Source: Nocardia sp. CDC159 (lineage in GTDB: Bacteria > Actinomycetota > Actinomycetes > Mycobacteriales > Mycobacteriaceae). Taken from it: 64,000 nt of DNA. This document shows, one piece after another, positions 55,299 to 63,910 of this stretch. The stretch's first letter is position 1. Every line of letters begins with the position of its first letter. Where the stretch lies: positions 310,001-374,000 of the forward strand of contig NZ_JAMRXH010000003.1 in assembly GCF_023740735.1 (NCBI RefSeq). Reading direction: 5' to 3'. The notes below the pieces were generated by a model. It had not been told where the DNA came from. It was given only the letters and a program-made list of their open reading frames with translations, and did not search any database. Position numbers and translations under genes: made by a program.

Positions 55299-56225
55299 AT
55301 GTCTGCCACAATCGTTTCCGCCGCCGCCTGCGCCGACCCCGACACCGGCAGCTATTTCGATCTGGCCACCCGCGCCGGGCGCGCCTGCCTGGCCCGTGCC
55401 GCGCTGACACCGGACCAAATCGGCCTGGTGCTCAACGCCGGGGTGTTCCGCGACCAGAACATCTCCGAACCGGCCGTGGCCGCGCTGGTGCAGAAGCGGC
55501 TGGAAGTGGGCCTGGAGTATCGGACCGGCGACATCCCGGCCTTCTCCTTCGATCTGATGAACGGCGGCACCGGGATGGTGCACGCGCTGATGGCCGCGCA
55601 ATGTTTTCTCGAGCTCGGTGACATCGAGTACGCCCTGGTCCTCTCCGGTGATGCCCACCCATCCACCGAACGCGGCGTCGACGGCTTCCCGTACACCGCC
55701 ACCGGCGCGGCGATGGTGCTGCGCAGCGATCCCGACAGCGGGGGATTCGGTGAACTGCAACAGGTTTCGGCCGAGTGTCCGCGACCCGCCGCCTGGGTGG
55801 ATCTCGCCGCGGCGGGTACCGAGGGGCGGCGGGCGGTGACGGTGCGCCCCGGCGGCGATCCGCTGTCGGCCGCGGCCGAGGTGGTCACCCGCTGCCTGGC
55901 GGAGGAACACCTGGAGCTCACGCCGACCGGCGCCCTACTGCTCGCCCCCGCTCCCGCAACGGATTTCGCCAGCCGCCTGGCAAAGCGACTGGGTGCGCCG
56001 CCCGATGCCATCGCGGGCGTCGACCCGGCGCTGGGCGATCCCTACACCGCCGCCCCCGTGCACGCCTACCTGGCCGCACAGGCCGCCGGACTCGTCGACG
56101 ACACCCGGCCGGTGCTGTTCCTGGCCGTGGACGGCGACGTAGCGGCTTGCATCACATATCGTCCATGCCCAATCGCGCCGGTCGGCATTGATGCCAATCT
56201 GTGCGCGAAACAGCTTGACATGTAG
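55299..56225 (+). CDS. Catalytically dead KAS III/thiolase-like partner protein
   Basis: 308 residues. Alignment by eye with the preceding KAS III: the nucleophile region reads AFSFDLMNGGTGMVHALMA, so Cys is Gly at about residue 90; the His region reads GALLLAPAPA with no His; the Asn motif reads DPALGDPYTAAPVHAY with Asp. The N-terminal half still has TPDQIGLVLNAGVFRDQNIS and LVLSGDAHPSTERG, which keep the thiolase fold. Start ATG 55299, 4 bp after the previous stop, so the two are made together. This is the arrangement of PqsB (dead) with PqsC (active). Role likely structural or acceptor-binding. Confidence 0.8.
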   Translation: MSATIVSAAACADPDTGSYFDLATRAGRACLARAALTPDQIGLVLNAGVFRDQNISEPAVAALVQKRLEVGLEYRTGDIPAFSFDLMNGGTGMVHALMAAQCFLELGDIEYALVLSGDAHPSTERGVDGFPYTATGAAMVLRSDPDSGGFGELQQVSAECPRPAAWVDLAAAGTEGRRAVTVRPGGDPLSAAAEVVTRCLAEEHLELTPTGALLLAPAPATDFASRLAKRLGAPPDAIAGVDPALGDPYTAAPVHAYLAAQAAGLVDDTRPVLFLAVDGDVAACITYRPCPIAPVGIDANLCAKQLDM

Positions 56226-56427
56226 CATAATTCACGCGACAGGCCGTCGTCTGCGGTGGTGGGATGCACCTAGGCGGCCGGACGAAAACCGTTGTGCACC
56301 GGCTGAATTCCCGTGTGTCCCGCGACGCACACAGCTGCAACGATGCCGCTTCCCAAGCTCGACCGCGTCACGGTCGAGACGCACCCCTTCAGTCGGGGCA
56401 CATCAGATCGACGAAGGGACAACGAGC

Positions 56428-58542
56428 ATGCAACGGTCGGTCGCTCGGGACCGAGGCCGGGCAGCGGTCGTCATCGGTCCACACGAACCCCACCAGGTCC
56501 GTCCACCCCGGACGGACGGCGACAGCCTGGCGGCCGTATTGGCCGCCGATCGGGTGCGCCATCGGGTCGCTCAGGCAATGGCGGTGCTGGGCGCCGCAGC
56601 CGACGCCGAATTCGTGGCGGCACTGCTGGAGACGGATCCGGAATCCGTGCGCGAGATAATCGGCGAACTGACCGCCATGGGCGTCGTGGAGGGACAGCGG
56701 TTGTATCCCGCGTCCCTCGCGGCCCGCCTGTTGCGCGAGCTGTCCGCCGACGAGCGCGTGCACTGGCACACCCGCGCCGCGGAGGTCTTGTATCGCAACG
56801 ATTTTCCGGCCTCGGCGGTGGCCGCACAGCTGGTCGCCGCGGGCGACGCGCGCAGCACCTGGGCCGCACAGGTACTGGTGGAGGCCGCCGACGAGGCGCT
56901 GGTGCACGACGATATCGACGGCGCGGCACAGCGTTTGGAACTGGCCTATCGCGCGAGCCGACGGGCCAGCGGCCGCGCCGCCATCGCCACCCGGCTGGTT
57001 TCGGTCGAACGCCGCGTCAACCCGTCCACCCGCACCCGTAACTTCGCGCGCCTGAAGGCCGCGCTGTACACCGGCCGGGTCCCCGATACCGAACTGCCCA
57101 CGGCGGTGCTGCACATGCTGTGGCACGGTCACACCCAGCATGCCGATCAGGCGCTGGCCCGGCTGGACCGGGGACCGCACCGGATCGTCGATCCGGCGGT
57201 GGATTTCCTGTGCGCCTGGCTGCGCTACACCCACCCCACCCACGTCGAGCGGCACAGACGGCTGTTCTCCACCCGCATCGGCGAGGGCGGGCGGGCGGCC
57301 TTCGACCGGCGCTCACCGCATCGGCAGTCGGCGGATCTGCTGGCCGCCCTGTCGGTGCAGCATCCACCGGCCGAGATCGCCGGTCTGGCCCAGCGCATCC
57401 TGGCCGGGCACCGGTTGGCAGTGACGACCGTGGAGGCCCTGGTCGCGGCCGTGGACTGCCTGATACACGGCGATCGGCTCGACACCGCCGACGCCTGGTG
57501 CACCTCGCTGCTGGCCGAGGCGCAGGCCCGCCGCGCGCCGACCTGGCGTTCGGTGTTCGCCGCGCTGCGCGCCGACACGTTGCTGCGCAAGGGGAATCTC
57601 ACCGGCGCGATCGACAATGCCACGCTCGCATTGAATCTCGTGCCCGCCGAGCACCTCGGGGTGTGGGTGGGCCGACCGATCGCGGTGCTGGTGCGGGCGC
57701 TGACGGCACAGGGCCGCCACACCGAGGCGGCCGCGCAGCTGGGCCGTCCGGTGCCGCGGGCCATGTTCGAATCCCGTTTCGCCCTACCGTATCTGCACGC
57801 CTGGGGCCATCACTGCCTGGCGGTCGGGCGGCCCGACGAGGCGCTGCGGCAGTTCCGCCAGTGCGGCAACCTGATGCGCCAGTGGCATCTGGACTTCGCC
57901 TGGCTGGTGCCCTGGCGCAACGATCTGGCCGCCGCCTACCTCGAACTCGGGGATCGGCGGCGGGCCCAGGCGCTGGCCACCATGCACCTGGAGCTGATCG
58001 GCGGGGCCGACCGCCATCGCACCGGGGCCACCTCGCTGCGGCTGCTCGCCGCGACCGGTGACGCTCATCGCCGAGTGCTGCTGCTGCGGCGCGCGGTGGC
58101 GGTGGCCCGAGCGGGCGGCGACGACCACGAATTGGCCACGGCCCTGACCGAATTGGGTCGCGCCCACCGCACCATCGGCGATGCCGACAAGGCCCGCCCG
58201 CTGCTGCGCGAGGCGGTTCGGCTGGCCGAGTCCTGCGGATCCGGGGCGCTGGTACGGCGGCTGCGCGGCGACCGTCCCCCGGCTCCCACCGCACCGACGC
58301 AGCGGGTCCGGGTGACCGCGGGCAGCGTGGAAACCCTCAGCCCGGCCGAACGCCGGGTCGCGGAACTGGCCGCGCTCGGCAAGCGCAACCGCGATATCGC
58401 CGAATCCCTGGCCATCACGACCAGCACGGTGGAGCAGCACCTGACCCGCGTCTACCGCAAGCTGTCGGTGGCCCGCCGCGGCGATCTGCAGTTCGTGCTG
58501 TCTGCGCACGCGTCGGCCGCCGCCGAATCGGCGGTCGGCTGA
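56428..58542 (+). CDS. Large LuxR-type regulator without P-loop ATPase
   Basis: About 704 residues. The C-terminal HTH is SPAERRVAELAALGKRNRDIAESL then ITTSTVEQHLTRVYRKLSV (residues about 630-690). The middle is helical TPR-like (for example EALRQFRQCGNLMRQWHLDF, LAATGDAHRRVLLLRRAV, ALTELGRAHRTIGDADKARPLLREA). The N-terminus corresponds to the part following the AAA domain in LAL (MalT-like) regulators (AVLGAAADAEFVAALL) but no Walker motif is present. ATG at 56428. Such regulators control nearby biosynthetic genes; here the KAS III pair upstream is the obvious target (inference). Confidence 0.85.
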   Translation: MQRSVARDRGRAAVVIGPHEPHQVRPPRTDGDSLAAVLAADRVRHRVAQAMAVLGAAADAEFVAALLETDPESVREIIGELTAMGVVEGQRLYPASLAARLLRELSADERVHWHTRAAEVLYRNDFPASAVAAQLVAAGDARSTWAAQVLVEAADEALVHDDIDGAAQRLELAYRASRRASGRAAIATRLVSVERRVNPSTRTRNFARLKAALYTGRVPDTELPTAVLHMLWHGHTQHADQALARLDRGPHRIVDPAVDFLCAWLRYTHPTHVERHRRLFSTRIGEGGRAAFDRRSPHRQSADLLAALSVQHPPAEIAGLAQRILAGHRLAVTTVEALVAAVDCLIHGDRLDTADAWCTSLLAEAQARRAPTWRSVFAALRADTLLRKGNLTGAIDNATLALNLVPAEHLGVWVGRPIAVLVRALTAQGRHTEAAAQLGRPVPRAMFESRFALPYLHAWGHHCLAVGRPDEALRQFRQCGNLMRQWHLDFAWLVPWRNDLAAAYLELGDRRRAQALATMHLELIGGADRHRTGATSLRLLAATGDAHRRVLLLRRAVAVARAGGDDHELATALTELGRAHRTIGDADKARPLLREAVRLAESCGSGALVRRLRGDRPPAPTAPTQRVRVTAGSVETLSPAERRVAELAALGKRNRDIAESLAITTSTVEQHLTRVYRKLSVARRGDLQFVLSAHASAAAESAVG

Positions 58543-58548
58543 GCCCCG

Positions 58549-58587
58549 CCCGGCTCGGCGACGGCCGAATGCCCTCGCCGAGCCGGG
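58549..58587. terminator. Stem-loop after the LuxR-type gene
   Basis: Arms CCCGGCTCGGCGA (58549-58561) and TCGCCGAGCCGGG (58575-58587) are a perfect 13-bp inverted repeat with a 13-base loop, 7 bases after the stop. No T tract. Downstream spacer of about 110 bp reaches the convergent ACT gene. Confidence 0.75.
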
Positions 58588-58696
58588 AGATCGGGCAAGG
58601 GGTAACCGCACGATTCGGGCTGGCCGCGGTGGCCGCCATCGTCCTCGCGGTCGCGGTGTTGGCGGCGGCCCGCTCACCGCCCAGCGGCGCGTGCGG

Positions 58697-59053
58697 TTAT
58701 GGGCGGATGTCGAATCCGTTCGCGCGCAGTGCCTCCGCGGCGTCCGAGCGGCTCGATTCCGGCACCAGTACCAGATCGGCGTGGTAGGTGGAGGCGACGA
58801 AGACCGGAATACCCTGCTCCGCCAGCGGATTCGCCACCGCGGTGAGCGTATCCGGCCGCCGCGGCCCGCGTTCGGCGCCGCCGTAGAAGCCGATCCAGAC
58901 CTCTCCTTCCTCCCATGGCGGCGCCTCGCGCACCACGGTCAGCCCCTCCGGGGCGCGGACCAGGGCGATCCATTCGTCGTCCTCCGGGAACGTCGACTGC
59001 GCCATATGCTCGACCACGAAACGGGACGGCACCACATGCAATCGTTCGGTCAC
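58697..59053 (-). CDS. ACT-domain protein (CASTOR-like)
   Basis: 118 residues. LHVVPSRFVVEHMAQ, DEWIALVRAPEGLTVVREAPP, then VANPLAEQGIPVFVASTYHADLVLVPE and AAEALRANGFDI: the paired ACT fold of CASTOR-type small proteins, which bind amino acids (arginine in the human homologue). No catalytic domain. ATG at 59053 lies 30 bp after the flavodoxin stop on the same strand. Ligand unknown. Confidence 0.8.
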   Translation of the reverse strand: MTERLHVVPSRFVVEHMAQSTFPEDDEWIALVRAPEGLTVVREAPPWEEGEVWIGFYGGAERGPRRPDTLTAVANPLAEQGIPVFVASTYHADLVLVPESSRSDAAEALRANGFDIRP

Positions 59054-59083
59054 CCGGCCATCGTAGAAGCGCGGACCGACAAC

Positions 59084-59557
59084 TCAGGCCGTGGCGGTGA
59101 GCCGGGCGCGCAGGCCCTCGGCGAACCGCTGCGCGGCGGCGAAATCGGCGACATCGGGGCGACCCTTCTTGACCCCGCCGAACGGCTTGAACGGCGCCCA
59201 GGTGTCCAATCCGCGGCAGGAGAAGCTGCCGACCACCTCGAAGCCCTTGCTGCCCACCAGCCGGGCGAACGCGCGCAGATAGCGCCGGAACGGCGGTTCG
59301 GGAAATCCGCTCGAGGTGAAGACGAACGCCTTGTGCCGCTGCCCTTCCGGCAGCGACCGCACGAACCGGCGCAGCCGCGGATGGAGATTCATATTGAAGA
59401 CCCCGGAACCGAAGCCCACCAGATCGTAGGTGGCGAGGTCGGCGGGGTCGATCTGCTCGGGCTCGACCACGGCGGCCCCCAGCACCTGCCCCATGACCTC
59501 GGCGACCCGCCGGGTATTGCCGTGCGATACCGAGACACACACGATGACGGCCCTCAT
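59084..59557 (-). CDS. Flavodoxin-domain protein
   Basis: 157 residues. IVCVSVSHGNTRRVAEVMGQVL carries the FMN phosphate loop; YDLVGFGSGVFNMNLHPRLRRFV and AFVFTSSGFP the flavin ring contacts; FSCRGLDTWAPFK is typical of long-chain flavodoxins of the Mg-protoporphyrin IX oxidase/ArsH-like sort. RBS AAGGAG 8 bases before the ATG at 59557. Likely an electron carrier; a partner is not apparent. Confidence 0.85.
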   Translation of the reverse strand: MRAVIVCVSVSHGNTRRVAEVMGQVLGAAVVEPEQIDPADLATYDLVGFGSGVFNMNLHPRLRRFVRSLPEGQRHKAFVFTSSGFPEPPFRRYLRAFARLVGSKGFEVVGSFSCRGLDTWAPFKPFGGVKKGRPDVADFAAAQRFAEGLRARLTATA

Positions 59558-59684
59558 GACAAGACTCCTTATCTCAGGGGGTGACCGGCCCTCCCCTCCG
59601 GCGAGTCGGTCACCCCATCCGGTTCGACACCCTTGGGACACCGCTCGCCCGGGCGAACGTGACAGCCGCCCGCTATGTCCTACC

Positions 59685-60605
59685 TCACACCGCATCCCGC
59701 GCGAGCGGGCGCAGCCGCTCGGCCGTGCGCAGCTTGTCGGGATTGCGGACAGCGTACAGCCCGGTGATGCGCTCCCCCGCCACCTCGATCAGCACCACCG
59801 AGTCCAGCCGGTCGTCGTCGCCGGACCGCAACAGAATCGCCGGAAGCGCGTTGTAGCTGCCCAATTCGAACCGCATGCCGGTGAGCCTGGTCTGGATCAG
59901 CCCGGCCGCGAATCGGGCGACCTCCGCGGCGCCGGTGAGCGGACGCCCGGCCACGACGACCTTGCCGCCGCCATCGGAGATCTGCACGACATCGGGCGCG
60001 AGCACCTCCATCAGGGTCCGCACATCGCCGGTGCGCGCGGCCGCCAGGAACCGGCCGGTCACCGCCCGGCTGGTATCGGAATCGGGCTGGAAACGCTTGC
60101 GCCGCTCCTGCACGTGTTTGCGCGCCCGATGCGCGATCTGCCGGACGGTGGCATCGGATTTGCCGATCATGTCGGCGATCTCGACCAGGCTGTGGCCGAA
60201 CACCTCCGACAGCACGAAGACCGCCCGCTCGGCCGGGCCGAGCGTCTCCAGCACGAGCAGCATGGCCATCGAGACCGATTCGGCCAGCAGGACATCGTGG
60301 CTGGCGTCGTGCTCGGTGCGAATCGGTTCGGGCAGCCAGCTGCCGATGTAGTCCTCGCGGCGGCGGCGCGCCGAGCGCAGGTGATTGAGCGCTTGGCGCG
60401 CCACGATCTGCACCAGATAGGTCCGCTGATTTCGCACCCCGTCCGGATCGACCTCGCGCCAGCGCAGATAGCTGTCCTGCAGCACGTCCTCCGCATCGGC
60501 CGCACTGCCGAGAATCTGGTAGGCGACGGTGAACAGCAGTGGCCGCAACCGATCGAATTCGCTCGACTCCTCGATCTCGCGCGCCCGCGCACCACTACTA
60601 CTCAC
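59685..60605 (-). CDS. ECF41-type RNA polymerase sigma factor (SigJ-like)
   Basis: About 306 residues. Sigma-70 region 2 (LRPLLFTVAYQILGSAADAEDVLQDSYLRW), region 4 (PAERAVFVLSEVFGHSLVEIA, IGKSDATVRQIAHRAR), and a C-terminal SnoaL-like extension. The extension has the DGGGK motif (residues 211-215) that defines ECF41 sigma factors, where it works as an in-built regulator in place of an anti-sigma factor. It follows the CreD-like lyase by 14 bp, so it is probably co-transcribed with it. GTG at 60605. Confidence 0.9.
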   Translation of the reverse strand: MSSSGARAREIEESSEFDRLRPLLFTVAYQILGSAADAEDVLQDSYLRWREVDPDGVRNQRTYLVQIVARQALNHLRSARRRREDYIGSWLPEPIRTEHDASHDVLLAESVSMAMLLVLETLGPAERAVFVLSEVFGHSLVEIADMIGKSDATVRQIAHRARKHVQERRKRFQPDSDTSRAVTGRFLAAARTGDVRTLMEVLAPDVVQISDGGGKVVVAGRPLTGAAEVARFAAGLIQTRLTGMRFELGSYNALPAILLRSGDDDRLDSVVLIEVAGERITGLYAVRNPDKLRTAERLRPLARDAV

Positions 60606-60619
60606 CCGTAGAGTATCGC

Positions 60620-62014
60620 CTAGGCCCGGCCGAGCACGCGGTCGACGAGGTCCGGCGCCACCCCGAGATACTCCTCCGGCCGCAGCAGCCGCGCGAGCTG
60701 ATCGGGATCGAAATGCCGTCGCACCGCCGGATTCTCCGCCAGCACCTCCGCCAGCGAGCGGCCCCGCGCCTCGGCCTCGAAGGCGGCCGACTGCAGGGCC
60801 TTCTTCGCCTCCGTCCGCCCGAGCAGCGGAATCAGCCGGATCGACAACCGCTCCGACACCACCTGGCCCCGGCTCAGCGCCAGCACCCGGCCCATGCGGC
60901 CGGAGTCGGCGGTCAGTCCCGCGGCCAGCTCGGCCGCGGTGTGCGCACTGCCGCCGACCAGCAGCAGACATTCGCGCAGCGGCTGCCATTCGGCGTGCCA
61001 GGCCCCGGGCGAGCGCTCGTCCTCGGCGAGCATGGCCGCGTACAGCGTGGACGACAGGGCGGGCACCTGCAGCGCGGCCGCGCGGATCAGGGTGCTGAGC
61101 ACCGGATTGCGCTTCTGGGGCATGGCCGAGGATTCCCCGCGACCGGCCGCGCCGGGCTCGGCGACCTCCCTGACCTCGGTGCGCGACTGCGCGATCACGT
61201 CGACCGCGAACTTGCCCAACGCGCCGGAGGTCAGGGCCAGCACAGCGGCCAGATCGGCGATCGGGGTGCGCACGCTGTGCCAGGGCGCGTCGATCGGGGC
61301 GAGGGACAGCTCCGCGGCGAATTCGTCGCTCAGTCGGGTGTAGATCTGCGCGGCGGGCGCGGTGGCCAGCTCGCCACCGCTGCCGCGCGCGCACTCCACA
61401 TAGGAGGCCGAAGTGCCCGCCGCGCCGCCCAATTGGACCGGCAGCCCGTGATCGCGGACCCGGCGCAGCCGGTCACGGGCGTCGAGCAGGCCCTGCATCC
61501 AGACCGCGACCCTGGCCCCGAAGGTGGTCGGCACGGCGTGCATGCCCAGCGTGCGGGCGGCGACCGGGGTGTCGCGGTGCTCGCGGGCCAGCCGCCCCAG
61601 CGCGTCCACCGTCGCCTCCACATCGGCGATGATCGCCGACAGCGCCCGCGCGGCGATGAGCATGGTGGCGGTGTCGAGGATGTCCTGGCTGGTCGATCCC
61701 CAGTGCACCTGATCGGCGGCGGTCGGATCGACCTCGGCCACCGCGCGATGCAGCTGCTGGACGAAGGCCACCACAGGATTCGCCGCCCCGCGCGCGGCCT
61801 CGGCGATCGCCCGGGTATCCCAGCGGTGCTCGCGCACGGCCGTGCTGATCCGCCCGACCGCCTCAGCCGGGATGATGCCCAGCCGCGCCTGGGCCCGCGC
61901 CAGGGCGAGTTCGACCTCGACCATGGCCTCGAGCCAGGCGTCGTCGGACACCAGCCGCTCCACCGGCACGCCCGCCCGCACCGGTGCGAGCAGACCCTTG
62001 TCGACCACCACCAT
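60620..62014 (-). CDS. Fumarase/aspartase-superfamily lyase, CreD- or PcaB-like
   Basis: 464 residues. Superfamily motifs: HWGSTSQDILDTA (104-116), GMHAVPTTFGAR, and the signature loop GESSAMPQKRNP (293-304) carrying the catalytic Ser. Similar to 3-carboxy-cis,cis-muconate cycloisomerase (PcaB), but no pca genes are near. The preceding gene, 6 bp upstream, is a CreE-like flavoprotein. CreD, a PcaB-like lyase, splits nitrosuccinate to fumarate and nitrous acid in cremeomycin-type pathways (known). So this is probably the lyase half of an aspartate-nitrosuccinate pathway; that assignment is inference from context. Confidence 0.75.
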   Translation of the reverse strand: MVVVDKGLLAPVRAGVPVERLVSDDAWLEAMVEVELALARAQARLGIIPAEAVGRISTAVREHRWDTRAIAEAARGAANPVVAFVQQLHRAVAEVDPTAADQVHWGSTSQDILDTATMLIAARALSAIIADVEATVDALGRLAREHRDTPVAARTLGMHAVPTTFGARVAVWMQGLLDARDRLRRVRDHGLPVQLGGAAGTSASYVECARGSGGELATAPAAQIYTRLSDEFAAELSLAPIDAPWHSVRTPIADLAAVLALTSGALGKFAVDVIAQSRTEVREVAEPGAAGRGESSAMPQKRNPVLSTLIRAAALQVPALSSTLYAAMLAEDERSPGAWHAEWQPLRECLLLVGGSAHTAAELAAGLTADSGRMGRVLALSRGQVVSERLSIRLIPLLGRTEAKKALQSAAFEAEARGRSLAEVLAENPAVRRHFDPDQLARLLRPEEYLGVAPDLVDRVLGRA

Positions 62015-62020
62015 GAGCTT

Positions 62021-63910
62021 TCAGTCCCTTCGCTGCAGAATGACGCGGGCGACCCGGTCGCTGTCGGCCAGGGTCACCGAGTCCACGCAGGGCCGCGGGC
62101 CCGCCGCGGTCACCCAGTGCACGGATTCGGTCGGCACGCCCAGCGCGAACCGGCGCGGATGGACCACACCCGCCGCGTCGACGATCGCATGCGAATCCGG
62201 GGCGACCGTGAGCCCACCGGTACGGTAGCGGTCGCCGCCGGGGTCGGCGATGGCGAAACCGTCGATTTCCCCGCGCCGCAGTAGATTACGCAGCAGGGCG
62301 TCGCCGGTGGTGCGCAGATCCGGTTCGGGCAGCCAGGCGTCGACGAGCACGCTCGCGGTGACGGTGGACCCGGCCACCAGCGGCGAATCGGTGACGAACC
62401 GGCCGTCCTCGATCCGCACGCGCATACCCGGGCCGACGATACGCACGATATCGGCCCGGATCAGGGCGGCCAGCTCGGCGATGCGTTCGGCGGGCGGGCC
62501 GATCGAGAGGAAGGCGTTCAACGGGGTGTACCAGCCGTCGAGGTCGTCGCGATAGGAGCTGCCGGTGATGCCGCCGTGATCGACGATCAACCGGACCTCG
62601 TTGCGCAGATCCCGCAGCACGTCCAGGGCCGACTTCACCGGACCGGCCACATTGCCCAGCCTGGCATGGCGGACATCGGCGTCGAGATAGTCGAGCAGCC
62701 AGCGGTGAAATTGCGCGGGATCGTCGAAGCGGCGGCCGCCGATGGGGTCGGCGATGATCGACCAGTTCCACCAGCGATCGCGCTCGATGCCGTACTCCGC
62801 CAGCAGGATCCGCGTATCGCGGGCGGTCGGCGCGTCGAGGTAGCGGCGGCGGAACCAGCGTTGCTCGACGGGGCTGATCCGGTCGGAGATCAACCGGGTG
62901 TAGTAGACCGCCTCCACCTCCCGGGCGACCAGCGGCCAGACATCGCGGCGGAAATCGACATCGCCGAAGCGGCGCGCCCGCTCGCGCAGGGCGGCGATGC
63001 GAGCCGAATCCAGCAGCGTCGGAACATGCCTGCCGTCGACGCCCTTCTGATTCTCCCCGCGCGCGTGATGCGGCACCCCGCGCCTGCAACCGGCTACGAT
63101 CAGCGGTTCCCGACCGGAGGCAATGTATTCCAGGCCCCCGGCCGCCTGCGACTCCTTGAAACTGCCACCGCGACCGACAGTCAGCAGCGCCATGTAGTCG
63201 AAGAAGGTCAGTCCCAGGCCGCGCACGATGGTGGGGGCGTGTGCGGGCACCCGGTCGAGGTCGACATCGGCGGCATTGCCCGGGGCGATATAGCTCAGCC
63301 CGAATTCCTCGGCCGCCCGGGCGATCCCGCTCGCATCGGCCGAATGCCGCAGCGGCACATGCCCCTGCGCGAGCACGACCGCGTGCAGGTCACCGATGCG
63401 CTCGCCGTCGTCGAGCACCAGTTCCTGTAGTCCGCCCGGGCCGTCGCGCAGATCGATGACCGTCGCGGTGAGCTCGTGCGCGCGCACCCAGCGCGCATAC
63501 CGGTCGCGGGTGCGCTCATAGGCCCAGCGCAGGTAGTGGCCGTAGAAGGACCGGGTCGGATAGGTGTCGGGGCCGAGGTGGCGCGCCTCGGCCAGCACCT
63601 GCTCGGGTACCTCGGCCACGCCCCCGATCTTCACCAGGAAGTTCGCCCATTCGAACAGGCTCGGCCCGGGCTCGACCGGCCCGTCCATCGTGACGCTCTC
63701 GTCGGTGAAGATGGTGACCTGGGCCGCGACCGTATTCATCAGCAGCTGCCGGGATTGATCGGTCCGCCAGACCGCACCCGTCCCCACGCGGGTGGAGTCG
63801 ACCAGGTAGATCTCGATTCCGCCGCGCTCCCCGCCGCGCCGCGCATTCGCGCAGATCCGCTCGAAGACGCTCAGACCGCGGGGTCCCCCTCCGACGATCC
63901 CGATGCGCAC
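62021..63910 (-). CDS. FAD/NAD(P)-binding monooxygenase-like protein, CreE-like
   Basis: About 629 residues of the NAD_binding_9 flavoprotein type. N-terminal dinucleotide motif RIGIVGGGPRGLSVFERICA; DSTRVGTGAVWRTDQSRQLLMNTVA; LHAVVLAQGHVP, RGLGLTFFDYMALLTVGRGG and GCRRGVPHHARGENQKG, later DYLDADVRHARLGNVAGPVKSALDVLRDLR. CreE of Streptomyces cremeus, which oxidises aspartate to nitrosuccinate, is the relevant relative (from memory). GTG at 63910 puts the Rossmann strand at the N-terminus with GGAAAG 9 bases upstream; an ATG at 63964 would add 18 residues. Coupled to the lyase downstream. Alternative: another uncharacterised family member of FAD-binding HI0933-like proteins. Confidence 0.7.
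   Translation of the reverse strand: MRIGIVGGGPRGLSVFERICANARRGGERGGIEIYLVDSTRVGTGAVWRTDQSRQLLMNTVAAQVTIFTDESVTMDGPVEPGPSLFEWANFLVKIGGVAEVPEQVLAEARHLGPDTYPTRSFYGHYLRWAYERTRDRYARWVRAHELTATVIDLRDGPGGLQELVLDDGERIGDLHAVVLAQGHVPLRHSADASGIARAAEEFGLSYIAPGNAADVDLDRVPAHAPTIVRGLGLTFFDYMALLTVGRGGSFKESQAAGGLEYIASGREPLIVAGCRRGVPHHARGENQKGVDGRHVPTLLDSARIAALRERARRFGDVDFRRDVWPLVAREVEAVYYTRLISDRISPVEQRWFRRRYLDAPTARDTRILLAEYGIERDRWWNWSIIADPIGGRRFDDPAQFHRWLLDYLDADVRHARLGNVAGPVKSALDVLRDLRNEVRLIVDHGGITGSSYRDDLDGWYTPLNAFLSIGPPAERIAELAALIRADIVRIVGPGMRVRIEDGRFVTDSPLVAGSTVTASVLVDAWLPEPDLRTTGDALLRNLLRRGEIDGFAIADPGGDRYRTGGLTVAPDSHAIVDAAGVVHPRRFALGVPTESVHWVTAAGPRPCVDSVTLADSDRVARVILQRRD

Noticed and set aside
58569..58787. 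Short ORF with a membrane-like helix after the LuxR-type gene
   Set aside because: Begins within the terminator hairpin and ends inside the convergent ACT gene; no RBS.
60620..62014. Straight naming as pcaB (protocatechuate pathway)
   Set aside because: No pcaG, pcaH, pcaC or pcaD nearby, and the tight coupling to a CreE-like flavoprotein points elsewhere.
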